NCBI RefSeq assembly: GCF_002646595.1
Contig: NZ_PDUD01000024.1
Span: forward strand, 62,001 to 126,000
DNA: 64,000 nt
DNA from: Flavilitoribacter nigricans DSM 23189 = NBRC 102662
GTDB lineage: Bacteria > Bacteroidota > Bacteroidia > Chitinophagales > Saprospiraceae
Direction of reading: 5' to 3'
The notes below the pieces were generated by a model. It made no database searches and was not told where the DNA came from. It worked only from the letters and a program-made list of their open reading frames with translations. The position numbers and the translations under genes were made by a program. How positions within the stretch are numbered: the stretch's first letter is position 1; every line of letters begins with the position of its first letter. Positions 17,923 through 26,570 of the stretch are shown piece by piece.

Positions 17923-18387
17923 TTACTGTGGGTCCTGCACCTGGCCGTAGATATTCCGGTTCGATCGCGCCATCCACCGGTGGGGTTCAACCAGGCTATC
18001 CCAACCAAACTGGCGGTATAGGCCGTGGGCATCCCGGGTACCGAGCAGCCAGTTGCGCAGGTCCTGCAAATTGGGATGGCTGTGCACCGTTTCGATCAGC
18101 CATTTGCCCAACCCCTGCCCGCGGTGGTCCTCCAGAATAAAAACGTCACCCAGATAGGCGATCTGACAATAGTCCGAGATCACGCGGGCGTACCCGACCT
18201 GTTCGCTGCCGCAGTATAGGGAAAAGTTCAGCGAGTGATCGGCTGCCGTCCGTACCCGGTCCAGGGGAATGCCCCGGGTCCAGTAGGAGTGATTGCATAA
18301 ATAATCTTGTACGACCGCCAGGTCAACTTTTTCCCGGTCCGAGGTGATGGCGTAATCTCCGCGCCGGACATTTAGTATTTCGATCAT
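17923..18387 (-). CDS. GNAT-family N-acetyltransferase
   Basis: 154 residues from the ATG at 18387. An upstream in-frame start (18504) would add 39 residues that run into the divergent metallo-beta-lactamase gene, so it is not chosen. The acetyl-CoA site is DHRGQGLGKWLIE (motif A, R/QxxGxG/A), preceded by the strand GDVFILE. The N-terminal part with DYLCNHSYWTRGIPLD resembles the compact GNATs common in bacteria. The substrate is unknown. It is divergent from the metallo-beta-lactamase gene, with a 63-bp shared promoter region. Confidence 0.85.
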   Translation of the reverse strand: MIEILNVRRGDYAITSDREKVDLAVVQDYLCNHSYWTRGIPLDRVRTAADHSLNFSLYCGSEQVGYARVISDYCQIAYLGDVFILEDHRGQGLGKWLIETVHSHPNLQDLRNWLLGTRDAHGLYRQFGWDSLVEPHRWMARSNRNIYGQVQDPQ

Positions 18388-18450
18388 TTGTCGATATGGA
18401 TTTGATCCGAAATATTTAAAACTGCATTTTTGCGAAAAAAATTCCGAGTG

Positions 18451-19227
18451 ATGACCCACAAATGTCTCTCCCTGTATGCTCGCGGCAAATTCCTGCTGCG
18501 GCACCTACTTTTCCTGGGCTTAATGCTGGCCGCCAATCAGCAAATGGCGGCCCGGGACACCCTTTTCATCAATGCCGATCTGCAGCTTTTGCTCATTGCC
18601 GAAGGCCTTTACATCCATATTAGCTGGCTGGAGAACGAAACCTACGGTCGCTTTTCTTCCAACGGCATTGTTTTTATCCGCGAGGGCAAAGCCCTTGTGG
18701 TTGACACGCCTATGAATAACAGCCTGATCGAAGATCTGGTCACCTATATAGGCGAGGAACTTCACGCTGAGGTTACATTGGCCGTTCCCGGTCATTTCCA
18801 CGAAGACTGTCTGGGTGGTTTGCCCTATCTGCACAGCGTAGGGGCAAAGTCGATAGCCGGTAAAAAGACGGTAGCGATCTGTAAGGAGAAAGGACTGGTC
18901 GTCCCTCAGCGATCCTTCGGTAAAAAGAAAAAATTGAAATTTGGGGATAGTCGGCTAGAACTCCGCTATTTCGGCGGCGGCCACGCTCCAGATAACATTG
19001 TGGTCTGGTTTCCCGAACAGAAAGTGCTGTTCGGCGGCTGCCTCATTCGTTCCCTAACGACTAACGGACTGGGAAATACGGCCGATGCCGTTATGGAAGA
19101 ATGGGGACCGACAGTAGCTAAAATACAGTCGGCACTGCCGGAAATAGCCACCGTCATCCCGGGTCACGGCCCTATTGGTGACGAGACAATGCTGCAACAT
19201 ACGATCGATTTGACTACAAAAAAATGA
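18451..19227 (+). CDS. Subclass B1-type metallo-beta-lactamase
   Basis: 258 residues from the ATG at 18451 (a TTG at 18430 is an alternative). Residues ~12-34 form a signal peptide. The zinc ligands of subclass B1 are all present in order: HFHED (His115, His117, Asp119), GGGHAPDN (His178), FGGCLIRS (Cys197) and PGHGPIGD (His239). This is the full 3H plus DCH set, and the N-G-L pattern after the Cys (TTNGLGNTAD) also fits B1 enzymes. It is therefore a credible periplasmic beta-lactamase, though chromosomal Bacteroidota B1-like enzymes vary in activity. It is divergent from a GNAT gene, with no mobile element next to it. Confidence 0.88.
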   Translation: MTHKCLSLYARGKFLLRHLLFLGLMLAANQQMAARDTLFINADLQLLLIAEGLYIHISWLENETYGRFSSNGIVFIREGKALVVDTPMNNSLIEDLVTYIGEELHAEVTLAVPGHFHEDCLGGLPYLHSVGAKSIAGKKTVAICKEKGLVVPQRSFGKKKKLKFGDSRLELRYFGGGHAPDNIVVWFPEQKVLFGGCLIRSLTTNGLGNTADAVMEEWGPTVAKIQSALPEIATVIPGHGPIGDETMLQHTIDLTTKK

Positions 19228-19253
19228 TCGTCCTGGTAAAATTGATCCCCGAT

Positions 19254-19286
19254 CCCGGCAAATCCAGATGAGCTGGATCGGCCGGG
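19254..19286. terminator. Hairpin between convergent genes
   Basis: CCCGG (19254-19258) and ATCCAG (19262-19267), loop ATGAG, then CTGGAT (19273-19278) and CCGGG (19282-19286). No clean T tract on either strand, so this is a weak call. Confidence 0.4.
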
Positions 19287-19308
19287 GAGAGATCTTTGCA
19301 ACTGTTTC

Positions 19309-19887
19309 CTAGAAACGCTTGGCGATACCGAAACCGGCGCTTACGTATTTAAGATCAACCGGAGTGGTAATGGTCTCAACGGTAAGATCACGGGACAGCT
19401 CCTGGTATTTCACACCAGGTCTCAGATACCATTCAGAGCCCAGGTGGAGATCCAGTCCGACTTCGAAGCGAAGACCGATTCCATGTTTGGAATCAGCGAC
19501 ATTGTTTCCGGATTCGGACTGCACTTCGATGTGGTTGTAGACACCACCGGCACGGAAGTAAAAGCCCAGATTGGAATTACCGGTTGAGCTGAACTGCAAG
19601 CCCAGCAAATATCCGGATTCTTCAAAATCCTTTTTGTTACCGGCAAAGGATTGATCGGCCGAGAATTTGTTCCAGCCCCATCCGCCGTAAACGCCCAGAT
19701 AGCGGCTGAATCGATATTCGGCTAAAGCTTCAAAACCAAAACCGGTTTCCAATTCTGCGTCTCCCAGTTCGGTAGTGGCGAAATTGGCGCCGGGTCTAAA
19801 TTCGACGCCGAAGCCGTTCTGGCCGGAAAGGGACGATGTCCCAAAGAACACCATCACGGCCACGAGAAATGCGAGTGACGTTTTCAT
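19309..19887 (-). CDS. Outer-membrane beta-barrel protein (porin family)
   Basis: 192 residues with a signal peptide (to about residue 22, SSLSGQ). Alternating hydrophobic/polar strands with aromatic ends (FEALAEYRFSRYLGVYGGWGWNKF, LGFYFRAGGVYNHI, WYLRPGVKYQEL) and the final VSAGFGIAKRF, ending in Phe, are typical of small eight-stranded OmpX/OmpW-like barrels. The function cannot be told: such barrels act as adhesins, channels or structural proteins. It is convergent with the metallo-beta-lactamase gene. Confidence 0.8.
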   Translation of the reverse strand: MKTSLAFLVAVMVFFGTSSLSGQNGFGVEFRPGANFATTELGDAELETGFGFEALAEYRFSRYLGVYGGWGWNKFSADQSFAGNKKDFEESGYLLGLQFSSTGNSNLGFYFRAGGVYNHIEVQSESGNNVADSKHGIGLRFEVGLDLHLGSEWYLRPGVKYQELSRDLTVETITTPVDLKYVSAGFGIAKRF

Positions 19888-20065
19888 GTTTTTCGGGTTT
19901 AATGGTCTAATGCGGTAAATTACTGCCGGTTATGGAGTTTTTCACTGATGCAGGTCCGCCACAGTGTTGATTTTCGTCAGGATGGCTGCCGGGAATAGCC
20001 ACCGGTAAGCAAACAACAGGACATACCGGGCAGATCATCGCCCGAGATTGCGTATCTTAGCTACC

Positions 20066-20419
20066 ATGAATATCGAGCAAATAAGGGAGATCTGTCTGGG
20101 TATGCAGGGCACCAGTGAAGCGATCAAATACGGTGATCAGCTTTGCTTTATGGTAGCAGGTAAACACTTTTGCTCTTCCCGTTTGCAGGATCCGGATAAA
20201 GTCAACCTCAAAGCGCCGGACGAAGCTTTTGAAGCCCAGTGTGACCGTCCCGGTATCACTCCTGCGCCCTACGGCGGGGCGACTTACAAATGGATCCAGG
20301 TCGAACACGTTGACGTACTCACCGACGCAGAATGGGAGCAGTTCCTGCAAATGGCATACGACACCATTGTTGCAAAGCTCTCCAAAAAATTACGCGCCAC
20401 CCTCCATAATCCAAGCTGA
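20066..20419 (+). CDS. MmcQ/YjbR-like protein
   Basis: 117 residues from the ATG at 20066 (MNIEQIREICLGMQG); the in-frame TTG at 20048 is less likely. The motifs LCFMVAGKHFCSSRL, PDKVNLKAP, and PYGGATYKWIQVEHVD match the CyaY-like fold family MmcQ/YjbR, which binds DNA non-specifically in the one studied case. It ends 1 bp before the WYL regulator gene and is surely cotranscribed with it. Confidence 0.85.
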   Translation: MNIEQIREICLGMQGTSEAIKYGDQLCFMVAGKHFCSSRLQDPDKVNLKAPDEAFEAQCDRPGITPAPYGGATYKWIQVEHVDVLTDAEWEQFLQMAYDTIVAKLSKKLRATLHNPS

Positions 20420-20420
20420 T

Positions 20421-21173
20421 ATGAACCGTACCGACCGCCTGATGGGCATCATTAACCTGATCCAGTCCAAAAAATATATTTCGGCCGACCGCATCGCCGA
20501 GCATTACACGATCAGTGTTCGTACGGTTTACCGCGACCTGAAAGCGATCAATGAGATCGGCGTGCCGATCAGTTTTGAAAAAGACAAAGGTTATTTCATC
20601 CTGGACAGTTATTTCCTGCCGCCGGTTTCGCTGAGCATGGAAGAAGCCAACGCACTGGCCCTGATGGAACCGATCGTGCAGCGCTTTGCCGACCGCTCCA
20701 TTCAGCAACATTTCGATACGGCTCTCAACAAGATCAAGATGGTGCTCAGTACCACCCAGCGGGAACAGCTCGAAGAGATCCAGCAGCATACGGCCCATTA
20801 TCTGCCGGAGGTTTTCACCCAGTACATTCCCAATACGTATTATCTCACTACCATTCAAAAGGCCATCATCGAACGGACGGTCCTGAAAATAGATTACGAG
20901 AACAATCAGGGAGAAAAAAGCAGCCGGGAAGTGGAGCCGATCGGCCTCACCTTTTATTCCCTTAACTGGCACCTGATCGGCTGGTGCCACCTTCGGCAGG
21001 ACTACCGGGATTTCCGCACTTCCCGCATACTACAGCTGAAAAGTACCATCATTCCCTTCCGCAAATCCGACCACCTCAGCCTGCACGAATACCTCCGCGA
21101 TCTGGAAGAAGTTTTTATGAAAGAACAATGGCCGAAGGAATCCTCCACTTATGGGGCAAAAACCTGTGAATAA
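20421..21173 (+). CDS. YafY-type WYL-domain transcriptional regulator
   Basis: 250 residues from the ATG at 20421, one base after the MmcQ stop; the open frame continues upstream only as a shadow of MmcQ. Residues ~1-60 are a helix-turn-helix of the HTH_11/DeoR type (ISADRIAEHYTISVRTVYRDLKAI), followed by a linker and a WYL ligand-sensing domain (REVEPIGLTFYSLNWHLIGWC, then RDFRTSRI). WYL regulators bind small ligands or nucleic acids. In Bacteroidota such genes usually lie near SRPBCC, GyrI-like, VOC and SDR genes, as here. The palindrome CTGACA-N6-TGTCAG upstream of the SRPBCC gene (22195) and the GyrI-like gene (48358) is the likely binding site (inference). Confidence 0.88.
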   Translation: MNRTDRLMGIINLIQSKKYISADRIAEHYTISVRTVYRDLKAINEIGVPISFEKDKGYFILDSYFLPPVSLSMEEANALALMEPIVQRFADRSIQQHFDTALNKIKMVLSTTQREQLEEIQQHTAHYLPEVFTQYIPNTYYLTTIQKAIIERTVLKIDYENNQGEKSSREVEPIGLTFYSLNWHLIGWCHLRQDYRDFRTSRILQLKSTIIPFRKSDHLSLHEYLRDLEEVFMKEQWPKESSTYGAKTCE

Positions 21174-21204
21174 GACCTGAATACGGAAACATGTCCCAGG
21201 TCCC

Positions 21205-21235
21205 GATGGTTATGGAGTAAAAATCAATAACCATC
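21205..21235 (+). promoter_or_regulatory. Inverted repeat abutting the SDR start codon
   Basis: GATGGTTAT (21205-21213) pairs with ATAACCATC (21227-21235), which directly precedes the ATG at 21236. As RNA it would put a hairpin over the ribosome landing site; as DNA it may be an operator. Confidence 0.4.
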
Positions 21236-22054
21236 ATGCAAAAACCGAATACACGGCTGGCCGGGCAAACCTGTATCGTTACCGGCGGCAGTTCGGGCAT
21301 CGGAGCGGCCGTTGCCATGGCCATCGGCCAGGAAGGTGCAAATGTAGTGGTCAATTACCACTCCGACGCCGAAAGCGCCGAACAAATCGCCCACGAGATC
21401 AGTAAGCACAACCTCTGCGGCGATGCCATCCCCTTCAAATGTGATGTCAGCAAAGAAGATCAGGTGGTGGATATGTTCCAGAAGGCCATCAATCACTTCG
21501 GGACGGTGGATATCTGCATCCCCAATGCCGGTATTCAGCGCGATTTCCCCCTGCACGAGATGCCGCTGAAGGAGTGGCAGTTCGTTATCGACGTCAATCT
21601 GACCGGCCAGTTCCTCTGCGCCCGGGAAGCCATCCGGGAATTTTTGCGCCGCGGCCCCCGACCGGATGTTTCGGCATCGCTGGGCAAGATCATCCATATG
21701 AGCTCGGTACACGAAGTCATCCCCTGGGCCGGCCACGCCAATTACGCCGCCAGTAAAGGAGGGCTTGTGATGCTGATGCAGAGTATCTGTCAGCAGTATG
21801 CGCCCCAAAAAGTGCGCTGCAACAGTATTGCGCCCGGCGCCATCAAAACCCCGATCAACCAGGAAGTATGGAGCGACCCCGAATCCTTGGAGAAACTGTA
21901 TGACCTCATTCCCTACAAACGGATCGGCATTCCGGATGATATCGGCTCCGTGGCGGCCTGGCTGGCTTCGGACGAGTCGGAATACATCAATGGTACGACC
22001 ATTTTTGTGGATGGAGGCATGACCTGCTATCCCGGATTCACGGAAAATGGCTAG
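21236..22054 (+). CDS. Short-chain dehydrogenase/reductase (glucose 1-dehydrogenase-like)
   Basis: 272 residues of the classical SDR family. The cofactor site TGGSSGIG lies at residues 16-23, the NAG motif in CIPNAGIQ follows, and the catalytic set is Ser in HMSSVHEVIPW plus YAASK (about residues 171-175). The C-terminal SIAPGAIKTP and FVDGGMTCYPG match glucose 1-dehydrogenase-like members of Bacillus and Bacteroidota. The N after the TGGSSGIG region (VVVNYHSD) suggests NADP or dual use. It follows the WYL regulator by 62 bp and may be under its control. Other polyols or aldehydes are possible substrates. Confidence 0.88.
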   Translation: MQKPNTRLAGQTCIVTGGSSGIGAAVAMAIGQEGANVVVNYHSDAESAEQIAHEISKHNLCGDAIPFKCDVSKEDQVVDMFQKAINHFGTVDICIPNAGIQRDFPLHEMPLKEWQFVIDVNLTGQFLCAREAIREFLRRGPRPDVSASLGKIIHMSSVHEVIPWAGHANYAASKGGLVMLMQSICQQYAPQKVRCNSIAPGAIKTPINQEVWSDPESLEKLYDLIPYKRIGIPDDIGSVAAWLASDESEYINGTTIFVDGGMTCYPGFTENG

Positions 22055-22132
22055 CGAAAAACGTTGGAGGAGTTTATCCGTTTTTACGAACGGGAATTCC
22101 GAGAAATAAAGTTGATAAAAAAGTAATGGCAG

Positions 22133-22152
22133 ACTGACATAAGGCTGTCAGT
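22133..22152. promoter_or_regulatory. CTGACA-N6-TGTCAG operator upstream of the SRPBCC gene
   Basis: Arms ACTGACA (22133-22139) and TGTCAGT (22146-22152) flank TAAGGC. The bases that follow (TATTTTCTTTGTG) are nearly the same as those after a second copy in front of the GyrI-like gene (48386-48405 region), so operator and promoter core are conserved together. The likely binder is the WYL regulator encoded at 20421 (inference). Confidence 0.65.
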
Positions 22153-22194
22153 GATCGGTATTTTCTTTGTGACAACACTCAAAAAATTGAAAAC

Positions 22195-22623
22195 ATGAGC
22201 AAAGAGATTATCGCCCGGACCAGCATTCTGCTGGATGCGCCCGTGGCTACAGTCTGGAATGCGGTGACCGATCCCGCAGAAGTTAAAAAGTATTTTTTCG
22301 GTACGGATCTGGTGACGAGCTGGAAGGTCGGAGAACCGATCTATTTCCGCGGAGAATGGGAAGGTCAGGCCTACGAAGATAAAGGGACCGTGCTTCGTTA
22401 CGAACCCCAAAAGCAGTTGCAGTACGACTACTTCAGCTCTTTCTCCGATAAGGAGGATCTTCCGGAAAATTACCAGACGATCACCTACGAAGTGGAGCCC
22501 CGGGACGGCAAAACTTTACTCAGCATCACCCAGACCAATGTGCCCACAACCGAGCAAAAAGACCATTCCGAAGAAAACTGGAATATGGTCCTGCAGGAAT
22601 TGAAAAAATTGGTAGAGGGTTAA
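22195..22623 (+). CDS. SRPBCC (AHSA1-like) domain protein
   Basis: 142 residues spanning one helix-grip domain. Landmarks: the N-terminal strand ARTSILLDAPVATVWNAVTDPAEVKKYFFG, the middle YFRGEWEGQAYEDKGTVLRYEP, and the long C-terminal helix NWNMVLQELKKLVEG. The family (activator of Hsp90 ATPase homologue 1-like) binds hydrophobic ligands in a central cavity. In Bacteroidota such genes are often next to WYL or ArsR regulators. It has its own operator (22133-22152), 42 bp before the ATG. Confidence 0.88.
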   Translation: MSKEIIARTSILLDAPVATVWNAVTDPAEVKKYFFGTDLVTSWKVGEPIYFRGEWEGQAYEDKGTVLRYEPQKQLQYDYFSSFSDKEDLPENYQTITYEVEPRDGKTLLSITQTNVPTTEQKDHSEENWNMVLQELKKLVEG

Positions 22624-22695
22624 GCTGCGGGGAGAGAACCTGCGCCGGGAATAATTGCTTCGAAGCTTTGTAATGGCCTAAATTTTCAACTTACG

Positions 22696-23775
22696 ATGCC
22701 TTATACCGAGTTGTTGCAACAGCGAATGTATAATCAGCTGATCAGGCCGTCCGGCCTGAACGGCGTGGCGGAAGTAGTGGCGTATATGGGCGCCGTGCAG
22801 GCTCAGGATTATTCCCATAGCCGCTGGGCGGTGGGCCTCCGGCAATCTAAGGCAACAGTCACTCAGGTCGAACAGGCTCTCGATAGCGGAGCCATTATCC
22901 GGACGCACGTTCTGCGGCCCACCTGGCATCTGATCGCGGCGCAAGATAGTCGCTGGATGCTGGAGTTATCCGCCCCGCAGATCAAAAGGCAGGTGGATTC
23001 GATGGCACGCCAGCACGGTCTGGATAATTCTTTTTACGATCGGGCCTATACATTTCTGGAGCGAGTACTATCCGGCCAGCGTGCCCTCACCCGACCGGCC
23101 CTATTGGAAGCCTTAAACCAGCTCGGCCTGACGCTGAATAGCAGCCGGGCCAACCTGCTGCTTTACCGGGCCGAAATAGATGCCCTGATCTGTAGTGGTC
23201 CGCGGGAGGGCAACAAAAACACTTTCGCCTGGATGGACGACCGTGTGCCGGTAGCGGGCTCCTTTGACCGGCAAACTGCGCTGGCCGCACTCGGGCAGCG
23301 CTATTTCACCAGTCACGCTCCCGCAACCCTTAAAGATTTTCAGTGGTGGTCGGGGCTCAATAAGGCCGACGCCCAGCGAGGGCTGGAAGCCGCCCGGCCT
23401 CAACTGGTCCAAACCCTAGTATCCGGGAAGGAGTATTGGTTTTCCGGCGCTTCCGGAAACGCAAAGAGTGATCACCCGACGGTCTCGCTCCTTCCCGGTT
23501 TTGATGAATACATTATCAGCTATACGGATCGCGATGCGATCATTCCTCCCGAACTTCAGCCGGAACTGATCACAAAGAATGGTATTTTCAAACCCGCCCT
23601 GCTGCAGGAGGGCCAGGTGATCGGACGCTGGAACCGAAAGACCCAAAAAAATACCCTACAATTAGAGTTCTTTCCTTTCCAATCGCTTACTTCCCAACAA
23701 GAGCAGGCTGCCCGGGCTGCGGCCCGTGATTACGTCCGTTTTCACGAAATGGAACTGGACCTGCTACCTTTTTAA
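22696..23775 (+). CDS. Winged-helix DNA-binding protein of the AlkZ-like (HTH_42) family
   Basis: 359 residues, the usual length of the family. The N-terminus carries the QxQ motif in AVQAQDYSHSRWAVGL (Gln35 and Gln37), which in AlkZ of Streptomyces is the catalytic element for removing alkylated or crosslinked purines. IIRTHVLRPTWHLIAAQD and LLPGFDEYIISYTDR are the other family signatures. A DNA glycosylase role in alkylation repair is therefore plausible, but many members are untested. It is 72 bp downstream of the SRPBCC gene, possibly in the same transcript. Confidence 0.8.
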   Translation: MPYTELLQQRMYNQLIRPSGLNGVAEVVAYMGAVQAQDYSHSRWAVGLRQSKATVTQVEQALDSGAIIRTHVLRPTWHLIAAQDSRWMLELSAPQIKRQVDSMARQHGLDNSFYDRAYTFLERVLSGQRALTRPALLEALNQLGLTLNSSRANLLLYRAEIDALICSGPREGNKNTFAWMDDRVPVAGSFDRQTALAALGQRYFTSHAPATLKDFQWWSGLNKADAQRGLEAARPQLVQTLVSGKEYWFSGASGNAKSDHPTVSLLPGFDEYIISYTDRDAIIPPELQPELITKNGIFKPALLQEGQVIGRWNRKTQKNTLQLEFFPFQSLTSQQEQAARAAARDYVRFHEMELDLLPF

Positions 23776-23990
23776 TGCGCTTTCCATACCACGCAGTTTT
23801 TGATCTCCCCCACGTCGTTGCGCCGGTCTATCGGTAGCGCATCCCACTACTTTTCCCGATCCAATCATGGACGGTTCCAACCGGAACTAAATTTTTATTC
23901 TCCTTCCGTAACCCTTTCAATTTTTGTCGGATAAAGCAATACATCCCCCATACTTATTGCATCATTTTCATCGATCTTAAAAACCGAATA

Positions 23991-25739
23991 ATGAAAGCTA
24001 AGATTTTCACCAAAGTCCTCCTTCTTTTTGTTTTTGCTTTGTCATGCGTGCAGCTTTTCGCCCAACCGGCTACCGGGATCAATTACCAAGCGGTGGCCCG
24101 CAACAGTTCCGGTAATCCCATTTCGGAGCAGGCTATCCAGGTCAGGTTGAGTATTCTCAACGGAGCCAGCGCCCAGGTCTACGAGGAAGAACACGCCGTA
24201 AACACGAGCAGTACCGGCTTGTTTACCCTCATCATCGGGGACGGCACGCCCAATACCGGCGATTTTAACAACATTAACTGGAGTGGTGAAGGTCACCAGC
24301 TACAGGTAGAGATCAATATCGGCAGCGGTTACGTAGATATGGGGACCCTGCCTTTTCTTTCCGTCCCCTATGCCCTGTACGCCCGGGAATCCGGTAATAG
24401 CTTTTCGCTTCCGTACGACGGCAGCATTGCCGCCGAAGGCACGACGGCGTTGCGGATAGCCAACACCAATAGCGGGAACGGGCTGGCCCTGGCGGCCATT
24501 CAGGGAGCAGGCTCTTCCGTCGGCGGCCAGAGCCGGGCGGCGATCTGGGGATCGGCCGCTACCGGCCACGGAATCGTTGGTTACACTTCCGGCGACGGAG
24601 CCTACGCTGGGGTATGGGGCCGTACCAATAATGTCAACGGCTTTGGTATCCACGGTAATGCCGGCAACGGAGGTATCGGCGGCTATTTCGAAGCGCTGGG
24701 CAGTTCGCCGGGCCGGGCGCTGATCACCGGGAATGGCCGGGTAGGTATCGGCACGGATAATCCGGAACAATTACTGCACGTGGAAGGCGATCTTTTTATC
24801 AATTCTTCCCAGGGTGGTTTTATGCTGGGTTATCCCAATAACGGGAACCAATGGCGTATGTCCACCATCAATGCCGGCGAAGATCTACAGTTTTTTAGCA
24901 AGGCCGGCGGCTCCATGACCAACAACCGCCGAATGATCATTAAGCAGAACGGAGCCGTAGGCATCGGAAATACCACCTCCCCCAACGGAAAACTGGAAGT
25001 GGCCCACAACAGTAACATTTCCAGCGCTCAGATCACGCTCACGGAATCCGAAAATGATTACGCCCGACTGAGTTTTCGCAATACGGCCATTGATGATAAA
25101 TTCTGGACGATCGCTGCCGTTAATGCCGCCTCTACGGCCAACGAGCGGCTCAATTTCTTCCACAATGAGACCGGCGATATCCTGACCGTCCGCGGTAACG
25201 GCAACATCGGTTTGATGGAATTCAACCCTACCGCCCGCCTGCACCTCAGTCAGGGTGGCCAGACGGTAGGGACCGGCTTACGTTTCGATGACGGCATTAA
25301 TCAGGACTGGGATATTACCCACGGCTTTGGTCTGCGTCTCCACTACGGAGGCGATCTGCGGGGCTTTTTCAATGCCAGTACGGGCGCTTACTCTCAGAGT
25401 TCGGATGGGCGATTGAAAAGCGACATCCAAAAAATGGCAAGTGTACTGCCACAGGTAAAAAAATTGCAGCCGTTGAGCTATCGCTACAAAAGCGCAGCGC
25501 CCAATACCACCACGATCGGATTCATTGCCCAGGAAGTAGCGCCGGTATTCCCCGAACTGGTAGACTACTCGGAAGCCGATGACCTGTACGGGATCAATTA
25601 CGCCGGCTTCAGCGTAGTGGCCATCAAAGCCATCCAGGAACAACAGGCCGTGATCGAATCGCAACAAGCAACCATAGATGACTTAAACAAACGGCTGGAA
25701 CTCCTGGAAAAAGCAATGGCGAATCTGGGGAATAAATAA
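23991..25739 (+). CDS. Tail-fibre-like surface protein with S74 chaperone domain
   Basis: 582 residues. Residues 1-24 are a signal peptide (ending LFAQP). Then come beta-rich, Gly/Asn-rich repeats (GNGGIGGYFEALGSSPGRALITGNGRVGIGT) of the kind seen in tail fibres and bacterial surface proteins. From about residue 469 SSDGRLKSDIQ starts the intramolecular chaperone (Peptidase_S74), which self-cleaves after trimer folding, followed by GFIAQEVAPVFPELV and a C-terminal coiled coil (IESQQATIDDLNKRLELLEKAM). In Bacteroidota these are chromosomal exported proteins, not phage remnants; no phage genes lie here. Confidence 0.85.
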   Translation: MKAKIFTKVLLLFVFALSCVQLFAQPATGINYQAVARNSSGNPISEQAIQVRLSILNGASAQVYEEEHAVNTSSTGLFTLIIGDGTPNTGDFNNINWSGEGHQLQVEINIGSGYVDMGTLPFLSVPYALYARESGNSFSLPYDGSIAAEGTTALRIANTNSGNGLALAAIQGAGSSVGGQSRAAIWGSAATGHGIVGYTSGDGAYAGVWGRTNNVNGFGIHGNAGNGGIGGYFEALGSSPGRALITGNGRVGIGTDNPEQLLHVEGDLFINSSQGGFMLGYPNNGNQWRMSTINAGEDLQFFSKAGGSMTNNRRMIIKQNGAVGIGNTTSPNGKLEVAHNSNISSAQITLTESENDYARLSFRNTAIDDKFWTIAAVNAASTANERLNFFHNETGDILTVRGNGNIGLMEFNPTARLHLSQGGQTVGTGLRFDDGINQDWDITHGFGLRLHYGGDLRGFFNASTGAYSQSSDGRLKSDIQKMASVLPQVKKLQPLSYRYKSAAPNTTTIGFIAQEVAPVFPELVDYSEADDLYGINYAGFSVVAIKAIQEQQAVIESQQATIDDLNKRLELLEKAMANLGNK

Positions 25740-25807
25740 CACCCTGCCGTCCGGGGGCTTATAGGCTAAGAAGCGGAATGACCGCCCGGACCTGTTTACT
25801 GATGTGT

Positions 25808-25857
25808 AAGATCTGGAGAGCGCAAGTCAGGCAGTGCCTGTGCGTTCTCCAAATCTT
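25808..25857. promoter_or_regulatory. Long hairpin before the T9SS cargo gene
   Basis: AAGAT (25808-25812), GGAGAGCGCA (25815-25824) and CAGGCA (25828-25833) pair with TGCCTG (25835-25840), TGCGTTCTCC (25841-25850, one mismatch) and ATCTT (25853-25857). No T tract follows, so it may separate the tail-fibre gene from the next gene by stabilising an RNA end. Confidence 0.45.
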
Positions 25858-25918
25858 CGGTCCGCTATTGCAAAACCATCCATTCAGCAGTACAATCAAA
25901 CCATTCAATTCCTGTACA

Positions 25919-26413
25919 ATGAAAGCTATTTCAATCCTCATCATAACAGTGTTGTTTTCCGGAGCATCCCTCTTCGCCCAATCTATCGAACGCTCGGTTA
26001 TCGCAGTATTAGGCGCCTCCGCTGAGGCCGGTGATCTACAACTCGAATACACGGCGGGAGAAGCCGTAATCAGTACGCTTAGCGACGGTGATCTGACCAT
26101 CACCCAGGGTTTCCACCAGGGCACGTTGCAAACTACCGGTTTGCGTGGGCTGCCCCTGAGCGTCTCCTATAAGATCTATCCCAACCCGGTCACTACGGAA
26201 TTGTGGCTAAATCTGGAGGGGTCGGATCTGGATCTCCAGGTGGCAATTTATAATGCTGCCGGTCAGCCAGTGGGAACTTTTCGTAAGATTAAAGCTGCCG
26301 GTCACTGGAAGGAATCCTTTGATCTTTCCCGGCAGACACCCGGCGCTTATCTGGTGGTGATCATGGATGAGCGCGGCACCTGGCTGCAATCTCATAAGGT
26401 GCTGAAACTTTAG
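25919..26413 (+). CDS. Small T9SS-exported protein (type A sorting domain)
   Basis: 164 residues from the ATG at 25919 (MKAISILIITVLFSGASLFAQ, a signal peptide); the open frame upstream runs through a hairpin and is rejected. A short body with the ITQGFHQGTL segment, found before many Bacteroidota sorting domains, leads to a type A C-terminal domain: YPNPVTTELWLNL, AAGQPVG, and the closing GAYLVVIMDERG...HKVLKL. Almost the whole protein is signal plus sorting domain, so it is either a small surface protein or a shortened remnant. It lies between the S74 protein and the cyclase gene. Confidence 0.8.
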   Translation: MKAISILIITVLFSGASLFAQSIERSVIAVLGASAEAGDLQLEYTAGEAVISTLSDGDLTITQGFHQGTLQTTGLRGLPLSVSYKIYPNPVTTELWLNLEGSDLDLQVAIYNAAGQPVGTFRKIKAAGHWKESFDLSRQTPGAYLVVIMDERGTWLQSHKVLKL

Positions 26414-26570
26414 ATGCGAACTGTTTCATATTAACGAGGGCAATTGTAGCCAATGATCCTTTTGGCCATGACCGGTTGGCTAGTCCGTCCAAAAATCCCC
26501 CGTTTTGATCGGATAAAGTTGACTATACCGGGAATTGGGTACTCATTTGCGGCAACATTTACCAAGTACC

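Noticed and set aside
23991-25739. Prophage tail fibre
   Set aside because: The S74 domain is found in phage tail fibres, but the protein has a Sec signal peptide and no phage gene lies near; it is a cellular surface protein.
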